The notes under the pieces: model-generated
Database searches by the model: none
What the model was told of the DNA's origin: nothing
The model's input: only the letters and a program-made list of their open reading frames with translations
Program-made: the position numbers and the translations under genes
Assembly (NCBI RefSeq): GCF_001493375.1
Contig: NZ_LN929896.1
Location: 262,299 to 326,298 of the forward strand
Direction of reading: 5' to 3'
Source of the DNA: Streptomyces specialis
GTDB lineage: Bacteria > Actinomycetota > Actinomycetes > Streptomycetales > Streptomycetaceae
Length of the DNA: 64,000 nt
Shown here: positions 36,312 through 44,147 of the stretch, piece after piece
Numbering within the stretch: the stretch's first letter is position 1
How the letters are laid out: every line of letters begins with the position of its first letter

Positions 36312-36833
36312 TCAATGTCCTTTCCGGTCGGCAGTCCCGCCGGGACCGACCGCAGCATAGGGGTTGTGCGCGCCGGCGTGCCCACCCGTGGAGCCGAAAC
36401 CCCCCGCGGCCCGCGCCGATCCCGGGAGCTCCGCGACCTCGTGGAAACGCACCGTCTCGACCTGCTGGACGACGAGCTGGGCGACCCGGTCGAATGGCTC
36501 GAAACGGACGGTCTCCCGCGGGTCCAGATTGATCACGATGACCTTGATCTCCCCACGGTACCCGGCGTCGATGGTGCCGGGCGCGTTCACCATGGCCACC
36601 CCGCAGCGGGCGGCGAGGCCGGAGCGCGGGTGCACGAAGGCGGCGTACCCGTCGGGCAGGGCGATCGAAACCCCGGTGGGCAGCACGGCGCGCTCGCCGG
36701 GAGCCAGCTCGGCGGCCCGCGTCGTCACGAGGTCGACGCCCGCGTCGCCGGGGTGGGCCCGGGTCGGGATCGGGACCGCCGAATCGGTCCGCCGGATCAG
36801 GACGTCAACCGGGGCTCTGCTCAGGGCACTCAC
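36312..36833 (-). CDS. dut: dUTP diphosphatase (dUTPase)
   Basis: This 173-residue trimeric-type dUTPase hydrolyses dUTP to dUMP and pyrophosphate, keeping uracil out of DNA. The five motifs are present: AHPGDAGVDLVTT (motif 1, about 27-39), HPRSGLAARCGVAMVNAPGT (motifs 2 and 3), IDAGYRGEIKVIVINL (with the catalytic Asp), RFEPFDRVAQLVV (motif 4), and AGGFGSTGGH (the C-terminal motif 5 lid). The GTG at 36833 (VSALSRAPVDVLI) is the start. It is followed directly by the DUF3710 gene and is divergent from the DUF3093 gene. Confidence 0.95.
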   Translation of the reverse strand: MSALSRAPVDVLIRRTDSAVPIPTRAHPGDAGVDLVTTRAAELAPGERAVLPTGVSIALPDGYAAFVHPRSGLAARCGVAMVNAPGTIDAGYRGEIKVIVINLDPRETVRFEPFDRVAQLVVQQVETVRFHEVAELPGSARAAGGFGSTGGHAGAHNPYAAVGPGGTADRKGH

Positions 36834-36879
36834 GATGCAGACCCTACCGCCGACGGCGGGACGGGGAGGCGAGCCTGCC

Positions 36880-37344
36880 ATGCTTGGCCATATGAAGCCG
36901 TATGACGAGCGACTGACCGTGCCGAGGGCCTGGTGGGCGATGGCCGCGCTGGGCGTCGTCCTCCTCGGCGTCGCCCTGGTGCCCCTCGGGGCGGTGCCGC
37001 TGCTGTGCGGGCTGGCGGCGGGCGGGGCGCTGTGCGGGGTGGCCCTCAGCACCTACGGATCGGCCCGGATCCGGGTGGTGGCCGACTCGCTGATCGCGGG
37101 GCAGGCCAGAATCCCCCTCGCCGCCCTGGGCGAGGCTCGGGCGCTCGACGCCGACGAGGCGCGCGCCTGGCGCACCCATCGTGCGGATGCCCGAGCTCAT
37201 ATGCTCCTTCGGGCCTATATCCCGACGGCCGTACGGGTCGAGGTCACCGACCCGGCGGATCCGACGCCCTATCTGTACCTGTCGACCCGCCGTCCCGACC
37301 GTCTGACGAAGGCTCTGGCCGCCGCCCGCCCGGACGCGGGCTAG
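36880..37344 (+). CDS. DUF3093 membrane protein
   Basis: This 154-residue protein starts MLGHMKPYDERLTVPRAWWA. The DUF3093 pattern is YDERL-x-VPR-x-WW followed by two membrane helices (about 20-40 and 42-62) and a cytoplasmic PH-like part (about 65-150: ARIRVVADSLIAGQARIPLA, ending LYLSTRRPDRLTKALAAA). The ATG at 36880 fits the GGGGAGG ribosome site; the ATG at 36892 is an alternative. Function is unknown. It is divergent from dut and convergent with the DUF4193 gene, 19 bases away. Confidence 0.85.
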   Translation: MLGHMKPYDERLTVPRAWWAMAALGVVLLGVALVPLGAVPLLCGLAAGGALCGVALSTYGSARIRVVADSLIAGQARIPLAALGEARALDADEARAWRTHRADARAHMLLRAYIPTAVRVEVTDPADPTPYLYLSTRRPDRLTKALAAARPDAG

Positions 37345-37363
37345 TCCCGTTCCGGGCCGGCGG

Positions 37364-37663
37364 TCACGCCGCGCAGTCGCGGCAGACCGGCTGACCGTCC
37401 TTCTCACTCGCGAGCTGGGACCTGTGATGGACCAGGAAGCAGCTCATGCAGGTGAACTCGTCGGCCTGGCGCGGCAGCACGCGAACCGACAGCTCCTCGT
37501 TGGAGAGATCGGCCCCGGGCAGCTCCAGGCCCTCGGCCTGCTCGAACTCGTCCACGTCGACCGTGGAAGCCGACTTGTCGTTCCGCCGGGCCTTGAGCTC
37601 CTCGATGCTGTCCTCGTTGACGTCATCGTCGGTCTTACGTGGAGTGTCGTAGTCGGTTGCCAT
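37364..37663 (-). CDS. DUF4193 zinc-ribbon protein
   Basis: This 99-residue protein starts MATDYDTPRKTDDDVNEDSI (ATG at 37663 behind GGAGGGGGAG). It is acidic, and the C-terminus carries FTCMSCFLVHHRSQLA and CRDCAA, two CxxC pairs that would bind zinc. This is the DUF4193 pattern, strongly conserved in actinobacteria and often highly expressed. Its function is not known. The 270 bp upstream contain no further gene. Confidence 0.88.
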   Translation of the reverse strand: MATDYDTPRKTDDDVNEDSIEELKARRNDKSASTVDVDEFEQAEGLELPGADLSNEELSVRVLPRQADEFTCMSCFLVHHRSQLASEKDGQPVCRDCAA

Positions 37664-37870
37664 TTCGTTCTCCCCCTCCGGGTGTCTGTGGTATCTCCAG
37701 CGCACGTAACGCGCGGGGGGCCGGACTTTGTGCCCGACCCGAGGCGGAGATTTTGCCTCACATCAAGTGGTGTTACTCAATCGACACCCAACCGAACGCC
37801 TGAAGAGGTGATCATTCCGGCTGCCGATCGGGCCGCGAACCGGCGATAACGCCTGCTACGGCCCCTTTGG

Positions 37871-37886
37871 GCCCGCTTCAGCGGGC
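37871..37886 (-). terminator. Short GC hairpin, terminator candidate after cutRS
   Basis: GCCCGC-TTCA-GCGGGC is a perfect 6-bp stem with a 4-base loop, 50 bases behind the cutS stop on the minus strand. No long U-run follows. Confidence 0.4.
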
Positions 37887-37935
37887 TCGCGTATGCGATT
37901 GATCACATCTCCCTCATTCCCGTCTCGACCTGCCC

Positions 37936-39072
37936 TCAGACCGGGATGGCGACCCGCATGACGAGCCCGCCGGCCTCCCGGGGCTCGGCCACGACATAGC
38001 CCCCGTGGGCCCGCGCGACCGACCTGACGATGGACAGCCCGAGACCGACTCCCTTGTCGCTACCCGTGCGCTGAGTACGTAGCCGCCGGAAGGGCTCGAA
38101 CATGTTGTCGATCTCGTAGGCGGGCACCACCGGCCCCGTATTCTCCACCACCAGGACCGCCTGCCCCGGCCTGACCTCCGTATCCACGCGGACCCAGCCG
38201 TCTGTCGGCAGGTTGTACCGTACGGCGTTCTGCACGAGATTCAGCGCGATCCGCTCCAGGAGCACCCCGTTTCCCTGCACGTGGACCGGCGGGCGGCCGC
38301 CCCGGATCTCCACGCCCCGGGCCTGCGCCTCGCCGCGCGTCTGCTCGACGGCCTGCCCGGCGACCTCCGCCAGGTCCACCGGCTTCCGGTCCACCAGCTC
38401 GTTCTCGCTGCGGGCGAGCAGCAGCAGGCCCTCCACGAGCTGCTCGCTGCGCTCGTTCGTCGCCAGCAGGGTGTTCCCGAGCTGGATCAGCTCGGGCGAC
38501 GCGTCCGGGTCGGAGAGCTGGACCTCCAGCAGCGTGCGGTTGATCGCCAGCGGCGTGCGCAGCTCGTGCGAGGCGTTGGCGACGAAGCGCTGCTGCGCGG
38601 TGAACGCCCGGTCCAGCCGGTCCAGCATCTCGTCGAAGGTGTCCGCCAGCTCCTTCAGCTCGTCGTCGGGGCCGTCGAGCTCGATCCGCCGGTGGAGGTC
38701 GGAGCCGGCCACCCGGCGGGCCGTGCGGGTGATCCGGCCCAGCGGCGAGAGCACCCGGCCAGCCATCACATACCCGAAGGCGAACGCCGCCACCGCCATC
38801 CCGAGCAGCGCCAGGAGCGAGCTGCGCAGGAGCTGGTCGAGGGCGATGGCCCGCTGGGTGCCGGTGCAGTCCTGGAACCAGCTCCGGAACTCCTCCTTGG
38901 TCACCGACTCGGGCAGCGGCGCGCAGACGTCGGAGACGATCATCACGTCCGTCTGCATCTCGTTGAACTCGAACGGCAGGGCCAGACCGCGGTCCAGGGC
39001 GCGGGCCGCCAGGAGATAGATGATCGTCAGCAGCACGACCCCGGCGATCAGGAACATCCCGCCGTACAGCAG
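37936..39072 (-). CDS. cutS: Sensor histidine kinase CutS, main part (N-terminus cut by adapter)
   Basis: About 378 residues of a CutS-type kinase are present. The first part is a transmembrane helix (LLYGGMFLIAGVVLLTIIYL). An extracytoplasmic loop follows (about 35-80) with two cysteines (DVCAPLPESV and WFQDCTGTQ), then the second transmembrane helix and HAMP linker (GRVLSPLGRITRTARRVAGS), the HisKA motif FVANASHELRTPLAINR with the phospho-histidine, and the HATPase motifs NLVQNAVRYN and GSDKGVGLGLSIVRSVARAH. CutRS responds to copper- or redox-linked extracellular stress in Streptomyces and represses antibiotic production. The first residues (MAASPPTGSP) lie at 39205-39232 beyond adapter DNA, so only a short N-terminal segment is lost. 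Confidence 0.88.
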   Translation of the reverse strand: MLYGGMFLIAGVVLLTIIYLLAARALDRGLALPFEFNEMQTDVMIVSDVCAPLPESVTKEEFRSWFQDCTGTQRAIALDQLLRSSLLALLGMAVAAFAFGYVMAGRVLSPLGRITRTARRVAGSDLHRRIELDGPDDELKELADTFDEMLDRLDRAFTAQQRFVANASHELRTPLAINRTLLEVQLSDPDASPELIQLGNTLLATNERSEQLVEGLLLLARSENELVDRKPVDLAEVAGQAVEQTRGEAQARGVEIRGGRPPVHVQGNGVLLERIALNLVQNAVRYNLPTDGWVRVDTEVRPGQAVLVVENTGPVVPAYEIDNMFEPFRRLRTQRTGSDKGVGLGLSIVRSVARAHGGYVVAEPREAGGLVMRVAIPV

Positions 39073-39204
39073 CTGTCTCTTATACCCATCTCCGAGCCCA
39101 CGCGACAGGCAGAAATATCGAATGGCGTCTTCTGCTTGAAAACAACAAACGATATGAATCATTATTGAGCCTAACGACACACTATTCAAAGGTATAAGAG
39201 GCAG
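39073..39204. other. Nextera i7 adapter and index inside cutS
   Basis: The sequence reads CTGTCTCTTATACCCATCTC then CGAGCCCACGCGAC, followed by AGGCAGAA, an exact read-through of i7 index N703. It continues AATATCGAATGGCGTCTTCT and GCTTGAAAA, a noisy copy of the P7 end. The AT-rich tail ends in GGTATAAGAGGCAG, a second mosaic end at 39204. Clear adapter DNA. Confidence 0.97.
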
Positions 39205-39232
39205 GGGAACCGGTGGGGGGCGAGGCGGCCAT
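39205..39232 (-). CDS. cutS: CutS kinase, first residues
   Basis: Read leftwards from the ATG at 39232 this gives MAASPPTGS, then the adapter junction. Its position 4 bases after the cutR stop codon is where the kinase gene should begin, so it is the N-terminus of the CutS protein at 37936-39072. Confidence 0.5.
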
Positions 39233-39235
39233 GGC

Positions 39236-39889
39236 TCAGACCCGGTACCCGGCGCCGGGCACGGTGGTGATCACGGGCGGGTCGCCCAGCTTGCGGCGCA
39301 GCGTCATCACCGTGACGCGGACCACGTTGGTGAAGGGATCGGTGTTCTCGTCCCAGGCTTTCTCCAGGAGCTGCTCGGCCGAGACGACCGTGCCCTCGCT
39401 GCGCATCAGGACCTCCAGCACCGCGAACTCCTTCGGCGCCAGATTGACCTGCCTGCCGTCCCGGAAGACCTCCCGGCGGTTCGGGTCGAGCCTGATCCCC
39501 GAACGCTCCAGCACCGGCGGCAACGCGGCCGTGGCGCGGCGCCCCAGGGCGCGGACCCGGGCGATCAGCTCGCTGAAGGCGAACGGCTTCGGCAGATAGT
39601 CGTCCGCGCCGATCTCCAGGCCCTCCACACGGTCGCTGACGTCCCCCGAGGCGGTCAGCATCAGCACCCGCGTCGCGCGCCCGCTGTCGACGATGTGACG
39701 GCAGACGTCGTCGCCGTGGACCAGCGGGAGATCGCGGTCGAGGATCACCACGTCGTAGTCGTTGAGATCGACGCGCTCGGTCGCCGCGGCCCCGTCGTAG
39801 ACCACGTCCACCGCCATGGCCTGGCGGCGAAGCCCGGTGGCCACGGCATCGGCGAGCAATTGCTCGTCCTCGACGACGAGTACGCGCAC
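39236..39889 (-). CDS. cutR: Response regulator CutR
   Basis: This 217-residue OmpR/PhoB regulator has a receiver domain with Asp51 in VVILDRDLPLVHGDD and Lys in YLPKPFAFSELIARV (about 105), and a winged-helix DNA-binding domain (about 125-217, with APKEFAVLEVLMRSEGTVVS and VTVMTLRRKLGDPPVITTVP). It is the partner of CutS, whose gene follows 3 bases later. In S. lividans and S. coelicolor CutR affects secondary metabolism and secretion stress. Its own promoter region is obscured by adapter DNA starting 41 bases upstream of the start codon. Confidence 0.93.
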   Translation of the reverse strand: MRVLVVEDEQLLADAVATGLRRQAMAVDVVYDGAAATERVDLNDYDVVILDRDLPLVHGDDVCRHIVDSGRATRVLMLTASGDVSDRVEGLEIGADDYLPKPFAFSELIARVRALGRRATAALPPVLERSGIRLDPNRREVFRDGRQVNLAPKEFAVLEVLMRSEGTVVSAEQLLEKAWDENTDPFTNVVRVTVMTLRRKLGDPPVITTVPGAGYRV

Positions 39890-39930
39890 GTCCTGTCCTT
39901 CCTCGGCGGGTCCGGGGCAGGGCCCACACC

Positions 39931-40010
39931 CTTGCCCTTATACACATATCCCAGCCCACCAGACAGGCAGAAAACTCCCGCGGCGCCTTTTAGTTTGAAA
40001 ACAAAGTCAG
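39931..40010. other. Second Nextera i7 adapter copy upstream of cutR
   Basis: The sequence CTTATACACATATCCCAGCC then CACCAGACAGGCAGAA is a noisy mosaic end and i7 adapter with the same index AGGCAGAA as at 39073. It is followed by a degraded P7 tail TAGTTTGAAAAC. The flanking 40011-40080 is of doubtful origin too. The cutR promoter is therefore not trustworthy here. Confidence 0.93.
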
Positions 40011-40286
40011 GCATTACAGAGTGTAACGCGCTAGTAGGTGGACTTTCACGACTTATGTTCAATGCCACCGGTAAGAGCTCTCGCCGGGGGGCTGACTGAC
40101 GGTGATTTTTGTTGCCGGGAGGTTTCCGCCGGGAGCGCATCGGGGAGGAAGCTCCACAACCCCGCGACCACCCCCTGTAGGCGGTAAGCCACCCCTGCGC
40201 TGCCGACCGTTCCATGGGGCCCCGCTGTGGTCGCACCCACCCCCGGCACCCCCCAGTGCCGCCGATCGAAGACGAGGGGGCGCACC

Positions 40287-40448
40287 TTGGACGCGTTCAC
40301 CGATGGAATCCTTCAGCGCATCGAGAACACCCAGTCCGATCTGCACCGCGCTCGTGAGGCCGGAGATGTGTTCACGATGGACGTGGAGCAGGCCGAGCTG
40401 GACGACCTGCGCCGACTGGCGGCGGAGCACGGTGTGCAGGTCGGCTGA
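40287..40448 (+). CDS. Small conserved protein (53 residues), unknown function
   Basis: This short protein reads LDAFTDGILQRIENTQSDLH and RAREAGDVFTMDVEQAELDD, then LRRLAAEHGVQVG. It is strongly helical with charged residues at coiled-coil spacing, and from memory close copies exist throughout Streptomyces near cutRS and the inositol monophosphatase gene. The TTG at 40287 follows GAGGGGG by 6 bases. It ends in front of a very strong terminator. The function is unknown. Confidence 0.75.
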   Translation: MDAFTDGILQRIENTQSDLHRAREAGDVFTMDVEQAELDDLRRLAAEHGVQVG

Positions 40449-40477
40449 CGCCGTCTGACGCCTTCCGGCACGCATCG

Positions 40478-40520
40478 ACGACAGAGCGCCCCCGGGCTGG
40501 TCCCGGGGGCGCTCTGTCGT
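40478..40520. terminator. Strong bidirectional terminator
   Basis: A perfect 19-bp stem (40478-40496 with 40502-40520) surrounds a 5-base loop CTGGT. It lies between the small gene ending at 40448 and the convergent inositol-monophosphatase gene ending at 40554, and can serve both. Confidence 0.9.
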
Positions 40521-40553
40521 ACGCGCGTGCCCGCGCGGGCCCGTGGCGCCCCG

Positions 40554-41396
40554 TCAGTCGTGCCAGGCTCCGAGCTCGTCCAGGAGCGGCTGGAGCACGG
40601 CGAAGACCCCGGGGCTCGCGGCGACGGTCAGGTCGCCGTCCGGCCGCCGCCCGGTCCGGCCGCCGGTCAGGGCTCCGGCCTCCCGGGCGATGAGGTCCCC
40701 GGCGGCCAGGTCCCAGGGCGCCAGGCCGCGTTCGTAGTAGCCGTCCAGCCGGCCGCCGGCCACGTCGCACAGGTCGATCGCGGCCGAGCCCGAACGGCGG
40801 ATGTCGCGGACCCGGGGGATCAGCCGGTGGGCGACGGACGCCTGGGCGGCGCGGACGGCGGCGACGTAGTTGAAGCCGGTGCCGATCAGCGCCTGGTCCA
40901 GCGGCGGCGAGGGGCGCGGGCGCATCGGCTCGGGGGCCGCGCCAGGCGTCAGCCGCTCGGCGCCGCCGCCGCGCACGGCCCGGTAGGTCTCCCGGCGCAT
41001 CGGCGCCTCGACCACGGCCGCCACCACCTCGCCGTCCAGTTCGGCGGCGATGGAGACGGCCCACTGGGGCAGCCCGTAGAGGTAGTTGACGGTCCCGTCG
41101 AGCGGGTCGATGACCCACCGCACACCGCTGCTCCCGCCGCTGACGCCGCCCTCCTCGCCGAGGAACCCGTCGCCGGGGCGACGCTCCGACAGGAAACCGG
41201 TGATCAGCTTCTCGGCCGCGACGTCCATCTCGGTGACGATGTCGATCGGGCTGGACTTGGTGGCCGCCACGCCCAGATCGGCCGGGCGGCCGTCCCGCAG
41301 CAGCCGCCCCGCCCGCGCGGCGGCCTCCTGGGCGAGCGCGAGCAGCTCCGCGGCGAGTTGGGGGGTGGGCGCGTCGGCCCCGGCTCGGTCGGACAT
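40554..41396 (-). CDS. Inositol monophosphatase-family phosphatase
   Basis: This 280-residue enzyme has the Li+-sensitive phosphatase motifs. Motif A is DPLDGTVNYLYGLP (about 93-106), preceded by FLGEEGG (about 75-81), and motif B is LAPWDLAAGDLIAREAGALTGG (about 225). Metal-binding Glu/Asp residues are complete. It probably hydrolyses inositol-1-phosphate or a related phosphorylated alcohol, as in the supply of inositol for mycothiol or phosphatidylinositol. The ATG at 41396 starts MSDRAGADAPTPQLAAELLA. The ferrochelatase gene precedes it on the same strand, 74 bases away. Confidence 0.9.
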   Translation of the reverse strand: MSDRAGADAPTPQLAAELLALAQEAAARAGRLLRDGRPADLGVAATKSSPIDIVTEMDVAAEKLITGFLSERRPGDGFLGEEGGVSGGSSGVRWVIDPLDGTVNYLYGLPQWAVSIAAELDGEVVAAVVEAPMRRETYRAVRGGGAERLTPGAAPEPMRPRPSPPLDQALIGTGFNYVAAVRAAQASVAHRLIPRVRDIRRSGSAAIDLCDVAGGRLDGYYERGLAPWDLAAGDLIAREAGALTGGRTGRRPDGDLTVAASPGVFAVLQPLLDELGAWHD

Positions 41397-41470
41397 GGCG
41401 CGGTGTTCCTCCCACTCGTCGGGCCGGCCGTACCGCTCGGGCCGGCCGTATCGCTCGGTCCGGTCGCGGG

Positions 41471-42601
41471 TCACGCGTACGGGTCGTCGGCGCCCGCGGC
41501 GGCGGGCTTGGCCAGGCGCCCCGGGCAGCAGCCCACCGGGCACAGGTCGTGGCTCGGGCCCAGCGCGCCCAGGGCCGGGCGCCGGGGCGTCTCGCCGCGC
41601 TCCTCGGCCGCCCGCTCCAGCACCAGATCGCGCAGCGCCGCCACGAAACGGGGATCGGCGCCGACCGTCGCGGACCTGACGGCGGGCAGGCCCAGCTCCC
41701 GCGCCGTCGCCATGGCCTCGGTGTCGAGGTCGTAGAGGACCTCCATGTGGTCCGAGACGAACCCGACCGGGACCATGACCACGCCCGGTACGCCCTTGGC
41801 GTGCAGGGCGCGGAGATGATCCGAGATGTCGGGTTCCAGCCACGGGATGTGGGGGGCGCCGCTGCGCGACTGGTAGACCAGCTCCCACGGGTGGTCGGTG
41901 CCGGTCGCCTCGCGCACCGCGCGGCTGACGACGCGGGCGGCGTCCAGGTGCTGCGCGACATACGCCCCGCCCGCCGGGCCGTGGCCCACCGGCGGGCCGG
42001 AGGTCTCCGCCGCCGCCTCGGGGATGGAGTGGGTGGTGAACGCCAGATGCGCGCCCTGCCGGGCCTCCTCGGGCAGGTCCGCCAGGGCGGCCAGGACGCC
42101 GTCGGTCACGGTCTCCAGGAAGCCGGGATGGTTGTAGTAGTGCCGCAGCTTGTCCACGCGCGGCAGCTCCGCCCCCTCGGCCCGCAGCGCCGCCAGGGCG
42201 CCCGCCAGGTCCTCCCGGTACTGCCGGCAGCCGGAGTAGGAGGCGTAGGCGCTGGTGGCCAGGGTGAGGACGCGGCGGCGGCCGTCCGCCGCCATCTCGC
42301 GGAAGGCGTCGGTGACATACGGCGCCCAGTTGCGGTTGCCCCAGTAGACCGGCAGGTCCAGGCCCTGTCCGGCGAAGTCGGCGCGGAGCGCGGCGAGCAG
42401 CGTGCGGTTCTGCTCGTTGATCGGGCTCACGCCGCCGAAGAGGCCGTAGTGGGCACCCACTTCGGCCAGCCGCTCGCGGGGGATGCCGCGCCCCCGGGTG
42501 ACGTTCTCCAGGAACGGCAGGACGTCGTCCGGGCCTTCGGGGCCGCCGAAGGAGAGCAGCAGCAGGGCGTCATAGGGACGCGGGTCGATCGCACGGTCCA
42601 T
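41471..42601 (-). CDS. hemH: Ferrochelatase (coproporphyrin type) with C-terminal cysteines
   Basis: This 376-residue enzyme inserts Fe2+ into the porphyrin; in actinobacteria the substrate is coproporphyrin III (CpfC). Motifs seen are YDALLLLSFGGPEGPDDVLP at the N-terminus, LTLATSAYASYSGCRQYRED (about 112-131), AFTTHSIPEA with the conserved His (about 188), and ELVYQSRSGAPHIPWLEPDI (about 240). Cys125 and the C-terminal CPVGCC (about 354-359) are in the positions that hold a [2Fe-2S] cluster in actinobacterial ferrochelatases. The ATG at 42601 (MDRAIDPRPY) fits. It is followed by the inositol-monophosphatase-like gene. Confidence 0.93.
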   Translation of the reverse strand: MDRAIDPRPYDALLLLSFGGPEGPDDVLPFLENVTRGRGIPRERLAEVGAHYGLFGGVSPINEQNRTLLAALRADFAGQGLDLPVYWGNRNWAPYVTDAFREMAADGRRRVLTLATSAYASYSGCRQYREDLAGALAALRAEGAELPRVDKLRHYYNHPGFLETVTDGVLAALADLPEEARQGAHLAFTTHSIPEAAAETSGPPVGHGPAGGAYVAQHLDAARVVSRAVREATGTDHPWELVYQSRSGAPHIPWLEPDISDHLRALHAKGVPGVVMVPVGFVSDHMEVLYDLDTEAMATARELGLPAVRSATVGADPRFVAALRDLVLERAAEERGETPRRPALGALGPSHDLCPVGCCPGRLAKPAAAGADDPYA

Positions 42602-43105
42602 GTCTCCGCATCCTGCCACCAACGGCGGGCCTCCCGCCCGGCGCCGTCCGGCGGTCGCGGGTGTCCCCGACACCCCGGAATCCCCCATTCGGCCGTATGC
42701 GCACACTCCCTGCACGCCATCCCCTCAAGTGGCTTCCGTCACGTGGTGATAGGTAGGGTTTTGCGGCTTCTGGGAGCCTTGCGGCCCATGTCTGCCGCCT
42801 ACGGCCAGGCCAACTCCCTTGCCCCGGGAGAACTTCACCGGCGCGGCGCCCCACCCCGTCAGGCCCTAATGGAGTAGTGTGAAGTTCCCTTGGTCCTGGT
42901 CCTGGCGGCCCACGCGTGCAGAGACGCTCGCGCCGGTCACCGCACGTGGCAAAGTGGTGACTGTGCCACAACCGCGGCTCAAGACCATGGCCCGACACGC
43001 CGGGCAAGTCGGCAAGGTTGTGGCAGGCTGCACCCGGGCAAGTCACACTCGTCCAGCGGGAGCAGCGACGTACGTGACGTCGGCAGGCACCACCGGGAGG
43101 TCCTC
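42602..43105. other. 504-bp upstream region of sepH and hemH, no gene recognised
   Basis: This region lies between divergent genes, hemH and sepH, so it holds promoters for both. It has a 6-bp stem with a 12-base loop (GTGGCA at 42945-42950 with TGCCAC at 42963-42968), about 140 bases before the sepH start. No convincing small gene was seen. The leader of sepH may be long. Confidence 0.4.
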
Positions 43106-44122
43106 GTGCCCGAACTGCGTGTCGTGGCCGTGAGCAATGACGGCACACGCCTGGTGCTCAAGGCTGCCGACAACACGGAATACACGCTTCCCATCGACGA
43201 GCGGCTGCGCGCCGCCGTCCGGAACGACAGGGCGCGTCTCGGCCAGATCGAGATCGAGGTGGAGAACCACCTGCGCCCGCGCGACATCCAGGCGCGTATA
43301 CGAGCCGGCGCGACGGCCGAGGAGGTCGCGCAGTTCGCCGGCATCCCCGTGGAACGCGTCCGCCGCTTCGAGGGCCCGGTGCTGGCCGAGCGCGCCTTCA
43401 TGGCCGAGCGCGCCCGCAAGACGCCGCTGCGGCGCCCCGGTGAGACGGCCGGGCCGCAGCTCGGCGACGCGGTCGCCGAGCGCCTGATGCTGCGCGGCGC
43501 GGAGAAGGACGCCGTGCGCTGGGACTCCTGGCGCCGGGACGACGGCACCTGGGAGGTGCTCCTCGTCTACCGGGTCGCGGGCGAGACGCACTCCGCGAGC
43601 TGGACGTACGACCCGCCCCGCCGCCTGGTCCACGCCGTGGACGACGAGGCGCGGTCGCTGCTGGGCGAGACGGACGACACCCCGGAGCCGAGCACGCCGT
43701 TCGTGCCGCGCATCGCCCGGCTGCCCCGCGAGGGCGACCGGCCGCCGGCGCCGCGCGTGTCCGGCGACAGCGACACCGACTCGCTCACCAGCCTGCTGGA
43801 GGCCGTCCCGAGCTTCCGCGGCGATCTGGTGGTGCCCGAGCAGGCCGGGCCGCCCTCGGTCCCGGCGGCGGTGACCTCCCCGGCCGACGACGAGCCCGAG
43901 GACGAGGAGGCCGCCGCGCTCGGCACCGCCGCTCCGGCGGCCGGTGCCGGCTCGACCTACGCGGACGTGCTCATGCCGCGTTCGGTGGGCGGGCACCGCG
44001 ACCGGCTGACGGGCAGCACCGACCGCCAGGCCGAGGCGGACGGCGTCCGCCCCGGCCGCCGCGCGGCCGTCCCGAGCTGGGACGAGATCGTGTTCGGCAC
44101 CCGGCGCAAGAAGAAGGACTGA
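43106..44122 (+). CDS. sepH: Septation protein SepH
   Basis: This 338-residue protein starts VPELRVVAVSNDGTRLVLKA. The conserved DUF3071 domain covers residues 1-170 and includes a helix-turn-helix-like stretch (GATAEEVAQFAGIPVERVRR, about 70-90) and RWDSWRRDDGTWEVLLVY (about 140). The middle is disordered and acidic, and the C-terminus ends with a conserved short motif (AVPSWDEIVFGTRRKKKD). SepH binds FtsZ and stimulates its assembly, for sporulation septation in Streptomyces. The GTG at 43106 follows GGGAGG. It ends convergently with a sulfurtransferase gene at a palindrome. Confidence 0.95.
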   Translation: MPELRVVAVSNDGTRLVLKAADNTEYTLPIDERLRAAVRNDRARLGQIEIEVENHLRPRDIQARIRAGATAEEVAQFAGIPVERVRRFEGPVLAERAFMAERARKTPLRRPGETAGPQLGDAVAERLMLRGAEKDAVRWDSWRRDDGTWEVLLVYRVAGETHSASWTYDPPRRLVHAVDDEARSLLGETDDTPEPSTPFVPRIARLPREGDRPPAPRVSGDSDTDSLTSLLEAVPSFRGDLVVPEQAGPPSVPAAVTSPADDEPEDEEAAALGTAAPAAGAGSTYADVLMPRSVGGHRDRLTGSTDRQAEADGVRPGRRAAVPSWDEIVFGTRRKKKD

Positions 44123-44125
44123 GCG

Positions 44126-44145
44126 GGGGGCCCGGCCGGGCCCCC
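44126..44145. terminator. Perfect 20-bp palindromic terminator between sepH and the sulfurtransferase
   Basis: GGGGGCCCGGCCGGGCCCCC is an exact palindrome directly behind the sepH stop and in front of the convergent sulfurtransferase stop, so it probably acts for both strands. Confidence 0.6.
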
Positions 44146-44147
44146 GG

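Noticed and set aside
39110..39195. AT-rich island that might be a promoter or foreign DNA
   Set aside because: It is bounded by Nextera adapter and a mosaic end, so it is sequencing noise.
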